From the NCBI GenBank assembly GCA_005765155.1, contig VCCP01000007.1:1629501-1693500 (forward strand): 64,000 bases of DNA, read 5' to 3'. The number at the start of each line of letters is the position of its first letter. Positions within the stretch are counted from its first letter, which is position 1. This document shows, piece by piece, positions 38,340-49,828 of this stretch. Under the pieces are notes generated by a model. That model made no database searches and was not told the origin of the DNA. It saw nothing but the letters and a program-made list of their open reading frames with translations. Position numbers and translations under genes: made by a program. The DNA is from Zelopaecilomyces penicillatus. Its lineage: Eukaryota > Ascomycota > Sordariomycetes > Hypocreales > Pseudodiploosporaceae.

Positions 38340-40201
38340 GATCTAGGACATGAGTGACGTAGTGTGCAGATGGAGGCTGCTGTAGAGAGTAAAGGAGGAG
38401 CATGTGCTTTGGCGATGCCGTCTGTACGAGGGACGGCCTGACGCGTCGTGGTTGCAGACCGCGTTGAGAGCCTTGAAGCTGCCCCACTTTAAAAGCCGTT
38501 GAGCTAGCGACAAGCGCATTTGATTAGGAATTTAGACAACGAAGAACGAGCTGCGCCAGGGATTTTTATTTTGTACCTGTAAATGTCTAAAACTAATGGC
38601 AAATTTCTGTTGTTTTGTCTTGCTTTCTGAGTGCTCTATCCATTAGCCGTTTTGATGTTTGCTGGATAACCATATAGACTCTCTTCGTCGACCAGAGATG
38701 TCTACCAGAGGCTGCACTGCGACAAGATTGTCATGTAGTTGATTATCTAAACCAAGGGCTGTTACCTGATGCCAAAGAATCAAGTCAAAGCTAAAATGCA
38801 TATTATACTTCATTGGGCCTCCAGACAAGACTTGTGTCATTCCTGTAGGTGTCATAGTGGCGGAGCGTCGAAGTCAGCGTGGTACATACATCCTTAAGGA
38901 TCATGTTTTCCTTTTTAAGCCTGATATATTCAAAGAGCCTTCCGAGCATTGCGCTTTTTTTAACCTAGGATGCTTGTCATTGTAGAAAGTATAATTTTAT
39001 GAGTACGTGTAGCAATGGATGGTCCATGAGCAACTCAATTGAGCAAGTCATCAAACTTGCTATTTCTTGAGCATATGCGCACTGTACGCTTGGTTATTGC
39101 TCAGCACTGTCAGCTAGATTTATCACGAGTCGATTGGTGTTCTGGCAACTGCTCGATAACTAGCTGTACAGTGCGATTATTGATGCAGTCTGGTTTATTG
39201 CAGAGACGCTGGTCTTGTCGAAAATGGTTACCTGCATTGCATTGCATTGCATGATAGTCAGGCAGATTGAATAATCGACAACGACTTGATGAGATGGTAA
39301 TTATTGTAGACTATAGTTGATCTAGACACCAATCATGCAACGGTCCTTTACTACAATTTCCTGAACACAAACCAGACCAATAGCTCAGCCTTTTCTATAC
39401 AGTTATGTCCTAAGTAGCAGATGGGAAACTTCTGTATCAAGTTGACCATTGTTCTGAGGCAGTCAGTAGAGTTCCGTTGCTGACAGTTGCTGGCTACTAA
39501 TCCAGTTGCCCAAGGCAGGTACTTGGCTCTAGCAGGCGTAGTCACACGAGAGTGCAGGTACTTGCACTCACAAGTAGCACAACAACCTACAGGCATTTGA
39601 GAGCAAACACTCACCAGACCCCGCCGTTTTGAGGTGACCCCACCCCGCTGTAGGCTCACCACACCCCGCTGTACACCTGCTGAAATGCCGCCATCCATCG
39701 CCAAACCCGAAAGCCTCCCGTCACCGACAGCCCACTCAAGCTCCAACCCCACCAAGGCGGCAGCCTCGCGTGAGCAGTACTGTGGTTGATTTTCATCCGT
39801 CACTCTCCTCCTCCGCCCTCAACCCGTTCTGGCTATCTTGCTGGAAACGACAACATAACGATCACGCCGACTCAAAACAACGAGCAGCCGACGACTTCAT
39901 CGTACATTCCCGGTAGCATAACTTAGGTCGGTCCTAGCTCGCCATCGTTGCTGCCACCGCCTCTCGATTGCTATTGCCCCTCATCATCTCGCCAACTATT
40001 ACAAGTCAGGTGGCTAGCTTCGCGTTCTTCTCCCACGCCTCTCCATCTTGTGCCGAGGCAGTGCGTCCGACTTGCCATATTTGTCGCGAGCCCTGTTCAG
40101 CAGTCATAGCTGGCGCCCAATTTGTTGGGCCATTCGCAAATCCGATCAAACGCCTTGCACCGCCCTGCTTGCCTGTCCGTTGAAGGCTACATTCGGTCAC
40201 A
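38340..40201. other. Divergent intergenic region dpb11 / dcn1
   Basis: This holds both promoters. Notable is a short near-duplicate at about 39640-39675 with ACCCCGCTGTA twice, giving CCCCRC boxes that resemble carbon-repressor (CreA) sites by consensus only. A reverse-strand fragment near 38625-38655 resembles a tRNA D arm but lacks the rest. No gene is supported. Confidence 0.5.
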
Positions 40202-41803
40202 ATGCCTCCTCCATCGTCGACACAGCAGAAGGTCTTGATCACCCAGTTCGTCTCCCTTACGGGCGCATCGGAAAGACAGGCCACTCGGGTACGTTATCAT
40301 GAAGATGCGATGGAAAGGTGCTTTTGTCAGGCGACTTCACTTCGCAACGTTGCGCCTAGGGGAGGAAGCGACTCGGCAGCCACCATCTAAAGTGGTTGCA
40401 ACTTCTGCTAGAGTAACAGGCGGGCGAGGCATAAATCGAAGCGTCTTTCGTTTCAATGGCTAGATGGTTGAGCTGACATGAGGAGATGCACAGTTTTTGA
40501 AATCTGCCGGTTTCAGGCTCAACGAGGCTGTTGATGGGTAAGTTCGAAGAAACTCATGTCCACTTCCTTATGTCTGATCCTGCAACACCTGCCCCTCTCC
40601 GGTCCTGACACTTTGGTTATTGCACAAAGGGGATATGGTACAGTACTTCTCAGATAACCCCTCTCCTCTGGATTGGGGTAGACCATTTGTTGCAATCTGA
40701 GCGATGATGCACTATCAGGGGTGAATGGCTTGCTTCGTCTGGCTAGCTTTGAGTATCGCCGGGAGTCGATCACGAAGGATCTTACCGAGGGCTGCCATGG
40801 ATGGTACAACGATCTGGCCGATAGGGCGACTATATATCCATTCATACAGGCCAAGTGGTCATATTCCGTATCAGGTCATATCAAGTGTTACCTTGACGAG
40901 TTTCTCGAATCAAATCAGCAGCATATGGAGATGTAAAACTCGTGGCTAACACGAAGTTTACAGATATTATTCTGCTAGTGGTGAAGCCAGAGGTCCATCC
41001 CCATTAGAAACGAAGCTTGATTCACTCTTCGAATCATTAAGAGGTACCTTGCCTTCATCTAAATTTGTCCCTTGCCTATTACTTACACAATGCCAGATGA
41101 GGAAACTGACGAGAAGAACAAGCTGGAGCTGGAAACAACCATGGGCTATTTTAGCAACGAGCTAAATATCAGTTTGGAAAATGCAGAGCTGTTCTTGGTG
41201 TTGGATCTAATCCAGGCCCCCAGTGTTGGTGAAATTACTCGTTCAGGTTATGTCGACGGATGGAAAACAACCGGGTGAGTCGTAGGCTACGCGTGTTTGT
41301 CTGGACTAGATGCGACAAAACGCAATATGTTATTGGACGGGGCTAACATCTTGTGCTACAGGGTCGGCGCATCACACAGGGAGCATGCTGCTCATATCAG
41401 GAAGACGGTCCCCCATCTCTCCTCGGACATGGCCTTATTCAAAAAGGTCTACAAATATGCATTTGTTGCTGGCCGTGATCGGGACCAAAAGGCACTGGCA
41501 TTAGACAATGCGATGGTCTACTGGGGCATGTTATTCACGGCGCCCGGACTGGCGTGGAAGAGCAAGAGTCATGATTGGCTAGAGCTGTGGAAGTCATTTT
41601 TGGTGGAGAAATGGACTCGATCTGTCAACAGAGACATGTGGAACATGACGCTTGAGTTTGCTCTGAGGACTTTGTCTGACGACGGCTTGGCCTTCTGGAG
41701 CGAGGATGGAGCGTGGCCGAGCGTGATTGATGACTTTGTGGATTGGTGCCGAGCAAAGGGCATCGGCAAGTCGGAGACGATGGACATTGATGACAGGCAG
41801 TGA
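40202..41803 (+). CDS. dcn1: Dcn1-type cullin neddylation factor
   Basis: Dcn1 is a scaffold E3 that stimulates NEDD8/Rub1 transfer from Ubc12 to cullins. Five exons: 40202-40288, 40494-40537, 40964-41043, 41097-41274 and 41362-41803. Introns are 205, 426, 53 and 87 bp, all GT..AG, and phases close to 276 residues. The N-terminal UBA-like domain is spread over exons 1-3 (QFVSLTGASERQATR, FLKSAGFRLNEAVDGYY). The PONY/cullin-binding domain fills the rest (WDWLELW-like DWLELWKSFL, MWNMTLEFALRTLSDDG, WPSVIDDFVDW), with the expected acidic C-terminal helices. Length matches yeast Dcn1 (269 aa). The second intron is unusually long for this window; I see no extra exon inside it. The gene converges with the bS6m gene. 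Confidence 0.93.
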
Positions 41804-42259
41804 CATAATGAATGCGATGAATCGAAGAAAATAGAAACAAAGGCATGGTGGGCGCACAAGGTGCCAGGGGAGCTCACACAGTTTGTCCATCCTATCAAAT
41901 ATGAGCTTCCAATGACTTTATGATAGATAGGCAGCATCGCATGGGAAAACACATTTCCAATACCATCATAATCTTGCAAGATTTTTGTCGTAGTTCTTAT
42001 GCAAGTCTTTCATTTGAGAGAGATTACATGATGCTGTAGTACGTGAACAGCTAGATATTGGTACAACTTGTTTAGAAGTGCCCAGGCTGAATGAAGGCCA
42101 TCGACAATCAGGACAAAAATGCTTCCCGTCATTATTCCATCTGTACCACCAGTACATTCCAGTATTCATACACCCATTGCATATCAAAGATTTCATTTCG
42201 CCTTCTTTTTCCCCTCTAGACTGGTTCGAGCTGTGAACGAACGACACCTCCCTTTCTTT
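41804..42259. other. Convergent spacer dcn1 / bS6m
   Basis: 456 bp between two 3' ends. I see only 3' UTR-like AT-rich sequence. Confidence 0.5.
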
Positions 42260-42805
42260 TTATGCCTCGCTGCCCTGCGTCCGCCACTTGGGGGGTCCGA
42301 ACCTCGCTATAGTCTCCAGCTTGCCATCCCCGAGCTTGACGTGTGCGGAGCGAATCATACGGGGCTCGAAGCGCAGAGTTGAGCGAACGTCCTGGTGAAC
42401 TTTTGTGGACGCGTCGTAGCGCATGACGAAGTAGTGGCCGTGTGTATGCTTCATCTGATGGATGGAGACTGGTTTCGGAAGGGAGAAGACTCCCCAATTG
42501 CTGAGACCACGGATGACGCCGCCATTTTTGAGGACGACGGAGCCGACTGTCTGGGCGATTCTAATAATTAAGACGAGAGCATGAGTATGATACGAAGACA
42601 AAGCAAAAGAAACTAGTTTAGTCTAATGGGATGGGTAGGAGATGGATATTGAGGAATAGGAGAGCTTTTTGTCGGTATACATACTCCTTCACTTCGACAA
42701 GGCTGCCCGGTCGGACCTATCAATTAGAGTTAGCAACTTGCAAGTCTAAAGATTGGAGGGAATACCATAAGGGGGGCTTACAATTGCTATGAGTTCGTAG
42801 AGCAT
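42260..42805 (-). CDS. mrp17: Mitochondrial small-subunit ribosomal protein bS6m (MRP17)
   Basis: A component of the mitochondrial 30S-like subunit. Three exons: 42805-42782 (only eight codons, MLYELIAI), 42716-42685 (32 nt) and 42560-42260; introns are 65 and 124 bp. Joined, they give 118 residues with the family pattern MLYELIAIVRPG, GSVVLKNGGVIRGLSNWGVF, HGHYFVMRYDAS and DPRMIR-like EPRMIRSAHVKLGD. The tiny first and second exons are set by exact splice sites (GTAAGC/GATAG and GTATGT/TTAG), and the phases close. The frame upstream of the ATG stays open for about 51 codons without another ATG; I treat it as 5' leader because family members start at MLYEL. Confidence 0.9.
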
Positions 42806-43116
42806 ATTGACGGCGACATCTACGTTGCTGTAATAGATGCCCGCAAAGGGATGTTGGGCAAGCTCGCGATAAAGAATGATGTCGAAATCTGGAGCAGGGG
42901 TGGTGTTGAGCCGAGAATTTGCCGGTATGTATAAGACATGGGGGGAGGTTGATGTGCGCTAAAGACTTCAAGGGTTAGGGTTGGTGGTCGTTGGTTGTAG
43001 AAAGACTAGAGGTGATTATTCTCATGTCATCACAGGGATTCATTACAGACTTGTTTTACAGTATCTAAAGTACAGGGAGAAAAGTTTGGTGGGGTGTTTT
43101 TCTTTTTTTTTCCCGT
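42806..43116. other. Short upstream region of bS6m
   Basis: 311 bp between the bS6m start and the 3' end of the NDUFAF6-like gene; both are on the reverse strand. It should hold the bS6m promoter. A frame continuous with bS6m is open over the proximal 150 bp. Confidence 0.45.
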
Positions 43117-44313
43117 TTATAACCTCTCTTTGGAGAGAGCTTGCCATATGTTCCACGGCAACCTCCAGCCAGAGCTTTTAACAGCAAAGGGATCAAAATT
43201 TGCCTTTTCCAAATTCTGCAACCACTGCGCCGCTGGAATAGCTTCTAGCAAAACACCAAAACTAGCGCGGATATCCCTAGCAGTGTCACTCTTCTCTCCA
43301 CCTTGCTCGTCATTCTCGTCGTAGTAGACATGCTCCCCTTCGCCCTGGTGCTCAAACTCGTGGTTGGGGGCCTGACCTGCCTTGAGCTGCTTGAGCATCT
43401 CGCGCGCGGTGATGAGATGGTCGTTTGCGCGGGTGGCGACCTTGAAGACGGCGTCTTGGAGACCCGGGGCGCTGGGGCCTTGGCGGAATACTTCTTCTTC
43501 CTTGACGCCTTCTTCTGCCATGATGTCGAGGGGTAGGAGAAGGGAGGGCTCGTGTATGTTGGGTGCCCCGGCGCCGGAGGGTGTTTTGACAGGTTGGGAT
43601 GGTGCGGCGAGGACAGATATGCCTCGGAGGACGGCGACGATTCCGCAGGCTTTGCCGATGTGGCTGGCTAAGTGGTCCATGTGCATTGACCGAAGAGGCA
43701 TCGACGCCAGCGTCGCATACATCATGGTTGAGTACGTATTCTCTGCGTACTCCTCTAGGCTTGCGAGGCTTGTGTACGGGCGATTATCCATGTGCTTCTC
43801 CCGCGTGCGCACCAGCCGCGAAACCCAGAACTTAATAGACTTGCTAGTCCTGCTGCCAGCCCGCGCCTCCAGCTCCTGCAGACCCTTGTGTAACAAGATA
43901 CAGATGGGTTCGCGTGGTGGCTTCCCAGCGAAAGCCTTGTCGATAGACTCTTGCCAGAACTTCATGCGCATGATGCCAATCGTTGGGTTCGAGACGAGCT
44001 CGGGGAGGCGCACGAGCTCGAGGTTCAGCGCGCGGAGGGCTGCGTAGGTGTCCTGCACGGGACTAGGGACAAATCGGTGGATAAGGTGGGCATCGTAATC
44101 GCTCTTTCTGTGGGAAATCAAATAAGTTAGAAAAAGCTCGGGGGTCTGTTATTTAAGGGGGTTGTGAGGCTAAAGAAAGACGTACTGAAGCTGTGTCAGG
44201 CAGTATCTTCTGGCGGACTCGATCTCGGCGTCGGTGATGTAACTCCGGCGACAGCTCTGGGGCAGGTAGGTGAGCCTTTTCAGGCCATTGCCCAGAATTT
44301 GCGGGCGTTTCAT
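43117..44313 (-). CDS. NDUFAF6-like complex I assembly factor (squalene/phytoene synthase fold)
   Basis: Mitochondrial protein of the trans-isoprenyl-diphosphate synthase (SQS/PSY) fold, related to NDUFAF6, a complex I assembly factor. Exons are 44313-44186 and 44107-43117, flanking a 78-bp intron (GTACGT..ACAG); 372 residues. The N-terminus is Arg/Lys-rich with few acids (MKRPQILGNGLKRLTYL), consistent with a mitochondrial presequence. Family marks are ARRYCLTQLQKSDYDAHLI, the helical core (RALNLELVRLPELVSNPTIG, MRMKFWQESID), YAENTYSTMMYATL and HIGKACGIVAVLRGI. The DXXXD substrate-binding motifs of true squalene synthases are not evident, which fits a non-catalytic assembly factor. A charged insert (EGEHVYYDENDEQGGEK) precedes the last helices. 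Confidence 0.88.
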
Positions 44314-46923
44314 TCAGAAACTGGATGTTGGAAAGGAATGTGAGTCGTGGCGAGTGAATTGCCAGAGAGTAATTGACGATTATGTGTTGCTTGCTGGTGG
44401 GTTATGGTGGTTGCGAAAGTCATGATTGTGAAAATGCCGGAGCTATTCCGCGCAGACACCTTGAGGTCGTAATTGATTGCACTGTGATTGGCCAGCTCAA
44501 GGGTTGGGGGCGAAACCCAATAGGGTAGGACTGCAAGATGTTTAAGTGGTTGAATACCTACCTTAAGTACATTGTGTACAAGGTGTAGCAGAACACCTTC
44601 TCGCAACCGACTCGCACCCAGTGTTGGTTGAGTGAATTTGTACGTACAGCTATATATTTGAATCGGAAGTAATCACTTTGTGTCATTTTAATGACTTCTT
44701 TTGGCCAAGTATGTAGGAAATCGAGAGTGGTAAGTTCAACCTTTCGATGAAAGAAAGCACAAGCCTTGTGACCTACGAGTACCAGGTAGGCACCATTACC
44801 AAGCTAAAAGTACCATATCTTTCAATAGAAACAATCTTGGAGGAAAGTGACCGTCCTATTGTCAACAGTAAATATTTCGCCAAATGTGAGAATGGAAGAG
44901 GTTGAGACTTATTCAGAGGGCAACATTCGATGCAATGTCGTCTTGGTATTTACATGATAGGCACAACTTCGTTACTTGTCGCGCCTGAAAAGCAAAAAAC
45001 TACATTGACTGAGTTGCTTTGAATCACCTTTATTACAGATTTACATTCAATCTTCCAACTGACATCACTTACGCTCAAATTATATTAGGGATATATTTGA
45101 TTTGCATCCATACAGTCGGTATATTTTTTTTCTTTTCTTTTCTTTTTTCTTTTGAAATTCGTTCATAACATTTTAAATAAATTTTAATTGGTCAGTTCAG
45201 AATATTTCACCGAGAACCTGTCCAGGGACTTGATCTATTTGGACCAAAGTTGCTTGTCTTGAGCAGCCGTGTTTGTTTTTCATTGATAAAATATTGAGAA
45301 GTTCCTTTTATATCACTCCATACTGGAGAGGAAAGATGCCTTAGCTGAATGGCTCAAAAAGATTATTCCAAGCCCCTGATTAGTAGGTAACTTGTGCGGT
45401 GATGTGGGTGCTGGTGTAGGTTGATGTACCGTGTTTCTTTTCAAGCATCGTTAAAATAGCATGCCTTGAGTTATCTGGATTAGCTACTTAATTTCTTGGT
45501 CTTTGCTGAGCGGTTTTTGTTGTGGTGTCGCTGCTGCTGGGTGTGTACCCATCCGTTACTGACACAACGTGACCTTTTGGTGTTGATGAGAAGTTAACTG
45601 TTATAGCAGCTACAATTTAAACACGTTGAGGATATCAATAGCTAGTGGGCCGGCTGATGCAGCAAGAGAACAACCCAATGTTCACTTAATGTCAAATCAT
45701 TCAACTTTATGGCCTTTCAATACTCCAAGGTGTATCAGATGTCATCAATACACACAAGCGCACAACATCCTTATATGCGTCTGTTTTTTATTAGACTATA
45801 AGGTCTCCTTTCAGCCACTTCATTTGTCAGATATATAGGAGCGATTTGGGTACCTGATAGCCAGGATTCCTCAGATTCATTAAAAGTCTAACTACCTGAA
45901 CGGTCTAGTCCAGCCTACTTGTACTTTGGCCTCTAGTCAAAAGAAGGTATCCCATCAGGAACCGGAGAAGAATTGTTTGGAATAGTAGTAGTGATTACTT
46001 GTTTTTGACAAATAAATCTCTGTTTTTGACAGTAAATTAGGATGGGATAAAACAAAAACAATGTGCACCACAACACATACGGTAACAAGCGATGATGATG
46101 ACTTTCACAAGAGGCAGAAAATTGGTATTGTTGCTGTGGTGGATAGGTAGAGTTCAGGAGGGAAATCCCATAATCTCTGTTGACGGGGAAATTCTGACCA
46201 ACATAGAGCCGCATTTCTCCGCCCGCGGCATCTCCATTAATTACCCAATATCGTAATTCTCTTGTGATAACGCTGCCGCCGCCGCCGTGAGCTAGGCCCC
46301 TACCTACTATTGGTTGATTGGTTGGTTACCACAAGGCTCCTCTCATGTAATATTGAACCCGACCGGCGGCAGACATTCACAAAGTGCATGTTGCTGCACA
46401 GAAAAGGACAGAAATAACATGTGGCGAGACTGACCTCGCTTCTAGAATTAGGCAACAGCTAGCCAGTGGCAATGTTGTTACATCGCCCACTGCAAAGTCC
46501 GACCTCGTACAAGGTTGTGAGCCCGAATTGCCAGACTAAGCCTCGACTCACCAGCTCGATGTTGTTGGTTGTTGGTTGTTGGTTTTTTTTTTTTTTTTTT
46601 ACAGATTCTCCGGCTGTTGCCGTTGTTGGCGTTCTGGACCCTGGGATGCCAAGCTCTGGGCGATCGATCCGTGGATGGTGGATCCATCAACCACCGTCTA
46701 GGGATCAGACGACGGGAGGGCGGCAATGCAGCGCCCGCAGTAGCAATATCCAACTGCACGACATATTATCCTTCATTACACATCCCGGCCTCTCGGAACA
46801 GGTTAATTAGAGACTACTAATGCACATCAACACATAATAAGTCGAGTACTGCAGATGTGTCAAAGGGTAGTCACGAATCAGGATGCAAGCAATGATTTGT
46901 CTGTTCAAGGTACTAAATATATA
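44314..46923. other. 2.6-kb gene-free edge of the accessory island
   Basis: AT-richer than the gene blocks. It contains a TTTTC repeat (about 45127-45153) and, near the end, GTTGTTG repeats running into an 18-T run (about 46559-46600). I see no open frame with protein character. It is the boundary between conserved genes and the island with secreted proteins and transposon debris. Confidence 0.5.
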
Positions 46924-47463
46924 CTAGGAGGCCTTGGGAGCCTTGACAAGCTTGATAACAATTCCCTCAGGCTTGGCGCCGCTATTTTTGTACTCATCCG
47001 TCTGGTACAGCTTATTCGCCACATTGGCCTTGACACCCAGCTGGCCTCCATTGGCACCACAGCCTGCCAACGCCGCCTTCTTCTGCTCGTTTGTGGCGCC
47101 CTCGCCTCCGTCAATCGCAGCCGCCAGGTCTTCGTAGAGGATGCTGGAGCTGACACGCGCGTTGATATGCTTGGCAAGGGCCAGGACGGTGCCTGCGTCT
47201 GGGACGGGCAGGGACCACTCGGCGCAGTCGATGGCCTTGGGCATGTTCCAAAACTTGGCTGCGCCGTTGTTGTTCTGACCAATGTATCGCAGGTAGTCAG
47301 CCACGTACTGGATGTCCTCCGGGTCCAGTTGCTGTGGTTGGCCGCCTGAGACACCGTAGCAGATCTTGTTGGCGCCCTCGCCACAGGCAGCGCGGGCGTG
47401 TATGAGCGAGTGAGCCGCCGCGAAGCCCGCCGCGAGGGGGATCAGGTAGGATGGCTTGACCAT
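46924..47463 (-). CDS. Small secreted protein, 179 aa, unknown family
   Basis: Intronless. The ATG at 47463 opens a clear signal peptide (MVKPSYLIPLAAGFAAAHSL..ARA), cleaved just before ACGEG. The mature part has four Cys (ACGEG, KICYG, IDCAEW, AGCGANGG) and reads as a folded alpha-rich domain: DPEDIQYVADYLRYIGQ, CAEWSLPVPDAGTVLALAK, SSILYEDLAAAIDGG, and a final KPEGIVIKLVKAP. No catalytic motif is recognised. I have an uncertain memory of similar secreted fungal proteins near LysM and chitinase genes. Its place at the edge of the island with LysM and GH55/nuclease genes suggests an extracellular role with them, but this is inference. Confidence 0.82.
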   Translation of the reverse strand: MVKPSYLIPLAAGFAAAHSLIHARAACGEGANKICYGVSGGQPQQLDPEDIQYVADYLRYIGQNNNGAAKFWNMPKAIDCAEWSLPVPDAGTVLALAKHINARVSSSILYEDLAAAIDGGEGATNEQKKAALAGCGANGGQLGVKANVANKLYQTDEYKNSGAKPEGIVIKLVKAPKAS

Positions 47464-48781
47464 GGTGGGCGGGTTGTTGTGCTGTTGAGAGGGTTGCTGT
47501 GAAACTTGGGATTATAACCAAGATGTGATGTCACGGCTGAGAGGATAGGAATCCACAAGATGTGTGTGTGTTATTCAACGAGGTTCCTTGTTTCTGAACC
47601 AGCAGTCTAGACATTTATAATGCTGCCACTACTTTAACACAACTGGGAAGCCGACCAAGCCTTCCTGTCGGGGGGCCTTTGACCAAACAAGAAGCTGTTA
47701 CTATTGAGCTCGCTTCGAGGTCCCATTGTGGCTTGTCATCTGTTCTGAAAATCATGATCATGACAAGATATCTGGAGTAACGCTTAGGTACATTCGGTCA
47801 TGTTCCAACAATAGCTTCATGTAATATGCAGTCATGAATGAAGTATGGTGCCATGCGTTGGATGGTGCAAGTACAGCACGTATTTGTCAAAAGGTGTTGG
47901 TTCTACAGTATGGTTACACACTGCAGTCAACTGCTGCATGTGCATGAATCCATGATTCATGGTGGCTACGAGTTTCCGGAGACCCTTTGGTGTTTACGAT
48001 GTTGTATTCGCCGTGGAACAGCATCGTCTAGTGCGTAGACTGCATTAGTGCACCTGCTGCAGAAACAAGGGTCAACCAACAACAACAACAACAACATCCT
48101 ACGTACAAACCCCAGGACCACGATAAGGCAGAATTACAGTAATAATATGTACATAATGCTTGTAAGCTGTAGGAACAATGTGCCGCACTTCCGTGTAACG
48201 GGACCAACAACTCTTCAAGCGTTGCATTATCGGAATGTCCCTCGGCCACTTGAGTAGAAATCTCACTGGGGCGCCCGTGGAGGGGAGGCTTCCGTCGGCC
48301 CTTGCTCTCGATAAGCTCGGAGATTCTCAAGGTCGTTATCCCGTATTACATTACCAGGTGCTCTCAGCTGTGGCGCCCAACAGCATATAGCAGGGTCACT
48401 TTAAAGTTTGACCCGTGACTCCATATCCAATCAAACCACCTCCAAGCTAGATTATTCCAAGCTCAAACCCCTGAGTGAATAGCTGCATCTTCAGTCCGGC
48501 ATTGCCTAATTTCATCATATGCACGCAGGACCGAAAGGCGGCAATATCTATGGTTGGGGGTTGAAACAAACACAACATGGTCTGACCGCGTGCAGCTTGG
48601 AACGAACTCCACCACAACCGGCTTTAACTCAACAGTCTCTTCGCAACAGCAAGAGCAACAGCACGAGCACCACGCAACTAGCTGAGGAATTGAGGCATTT
48701 TCGCCTATTTCAACAAGCGTGGAATCCTGAACTCGAACCTCACAAACGGGTCGTTGCCAATACACACCTACATCTCTGACC
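47464..48781. other. Spacer between secreted protein and unknown gene
   Basis: The two genes diverge, so both promoters are here. It has a CAA repeat (about 48077-48097). No gene is supported; an open frame at 48519-48779 just before the next gene is out of frame with it and looks like leader sequence. Confidence 0.5.
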
Positions 48782-49441
48782 ATGTCTTCGTACCCCTCTT
48801 ATGAATTCCTTTGGAAGAATGGCACCGTCAATCTCAACCTGGAAGCAGAGAGAATAGGCTGGATTCTCCAGGACCCCTTGGAAGACTCCATTTTCGTCAT
48901 GGACAATGCGAACGAACCTTCTGGCCCGCGCCAGCCAGGATTTCAGCCTGGCACGGCGCCGGATGGTGGCCCCAACCTGCACCCAGTCGCTCACCTCTCC
49001 TTATGCGAGCCTCCCATCTCTTCCATCACAGTGCAAGCCCGGGAGGTGCAGTATGCGGCCGAATACTGGGGGGAAATGCACTTCTATGGTCCAGATGATG
49101 ACCCTAATAGCCCATGCGGATGCTGTGGTCTCACACCTCCCCCGGAAGACATGACTGTTGAGGTCGTGGCTAGCAAGGAGGGCGGGTTTGTCACCATTGG
49201 CGATTATATCGTTGCTGTACATCCATGGCTCATGAGCTTCCGAAGCGCATTTTTAAAAATTCACATGTCGGGAAGTGTGCCGTGGCCTGAGGATACAACG
49301 CTCATGCCCCTTTTCCTATACCCCGACGAAGTGATAGTCGAAGATGAAAAATGGTGGATCCAGTCACAGTGCGCCCGCAAGAAGATTCGCCAGTTGCAAG
49401 CAGCAGAGAAAGAAGCTCAGCTTGCTCAGCTACAGTCGTAA
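48782..49441 (+). CDS. 219-aa cytosolic-looking protein of unknown function
   Basis: Intronless, with start context ACCATGT. There is no signal peptide and no membrane segment, unlike the secreted proteins around it. The sequence is acidic and Pro/Trp-rich in the middle (HFYGPDDDPNSPCGCCGLTP) with several aromatic beta-like stretches (TVEVVASKEGGFVTIGDYIV, AVHPWLMSF, DEKWWIQSQC), and ends in a charged helix (ARKKIRQLQAAEKEAQLAQL). I do not recognise a family. Because it lies within a cluster of secreted wall-binding and putative nuclease proteins, a cytosolic immunity or self-protection role is possible. That is speculation based on position alone. It directly precedes the transposon-like block. 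Confidence 0.72.
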   Translation: MSSYPSYEFLWKNGTVNLNLEAERIGWILQDPLEDSIFVMDNANEPSGPRQPGFQPGTAPDGGPNLHPVAHLSLCEPPISSITVQAREVQYAAEYWGEMHFYGPDDDPNSPCGCCGLTPPPEDMTVEVVASKEGGFVTIGDYIVAVHPWLMSFRSAFLKIHMSGSVPWPEDTTLMPLFLYPDEVIVEDEKWWIQSQCARKKIRQLQAAEKEAQLAQLQS

Positions 49442-49828
49442 TGCTAAGAGTAGCAAAGGAGGCACACATAGGTACGCAGGGTTTGATAGATCTACATAGT
49501 TGGCTGGAAGAAGGATGATGTTAGAATTGGACCAAAATGACACATATAAAACCCACATTGTCAATTTTAATCCCAAGTTCAAACAATCACTATACATATG
49601 TTGAGTGAATACTCCGTAGAGAGTTCTGAGAAACGGGGATACCTACCTGCACCTCCCTGCCAGGGAGGTACAGGTATGGGGTCCCTCGATCACTGGGCCC
49701 AAGGCCTCGCGTTCCTTTGTTAAGGGAGGCAAAATCTCTGGATTCCGCACGCTCCAGATAGCCTTATACAGGAGCCAGGGCAAAATTCTCTTTGTAGATG
49801 CAGGTTCATATATCATTATAGACACGCA

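Noticed and set aside
38600..38660. Reverse-strand tRNA-like D arm (GGCTAATGGATAGAGC)
   Set aside because: No matching acceptor stem, anticodon arm or B box follows; at best a chance or relic fragment.
46559..46600. GTTGTTG repeats plus 18-T run as a retroelement tail
   Set aside because: No coding remnant or target duplication was found around it; a simple microsatellite explains it.
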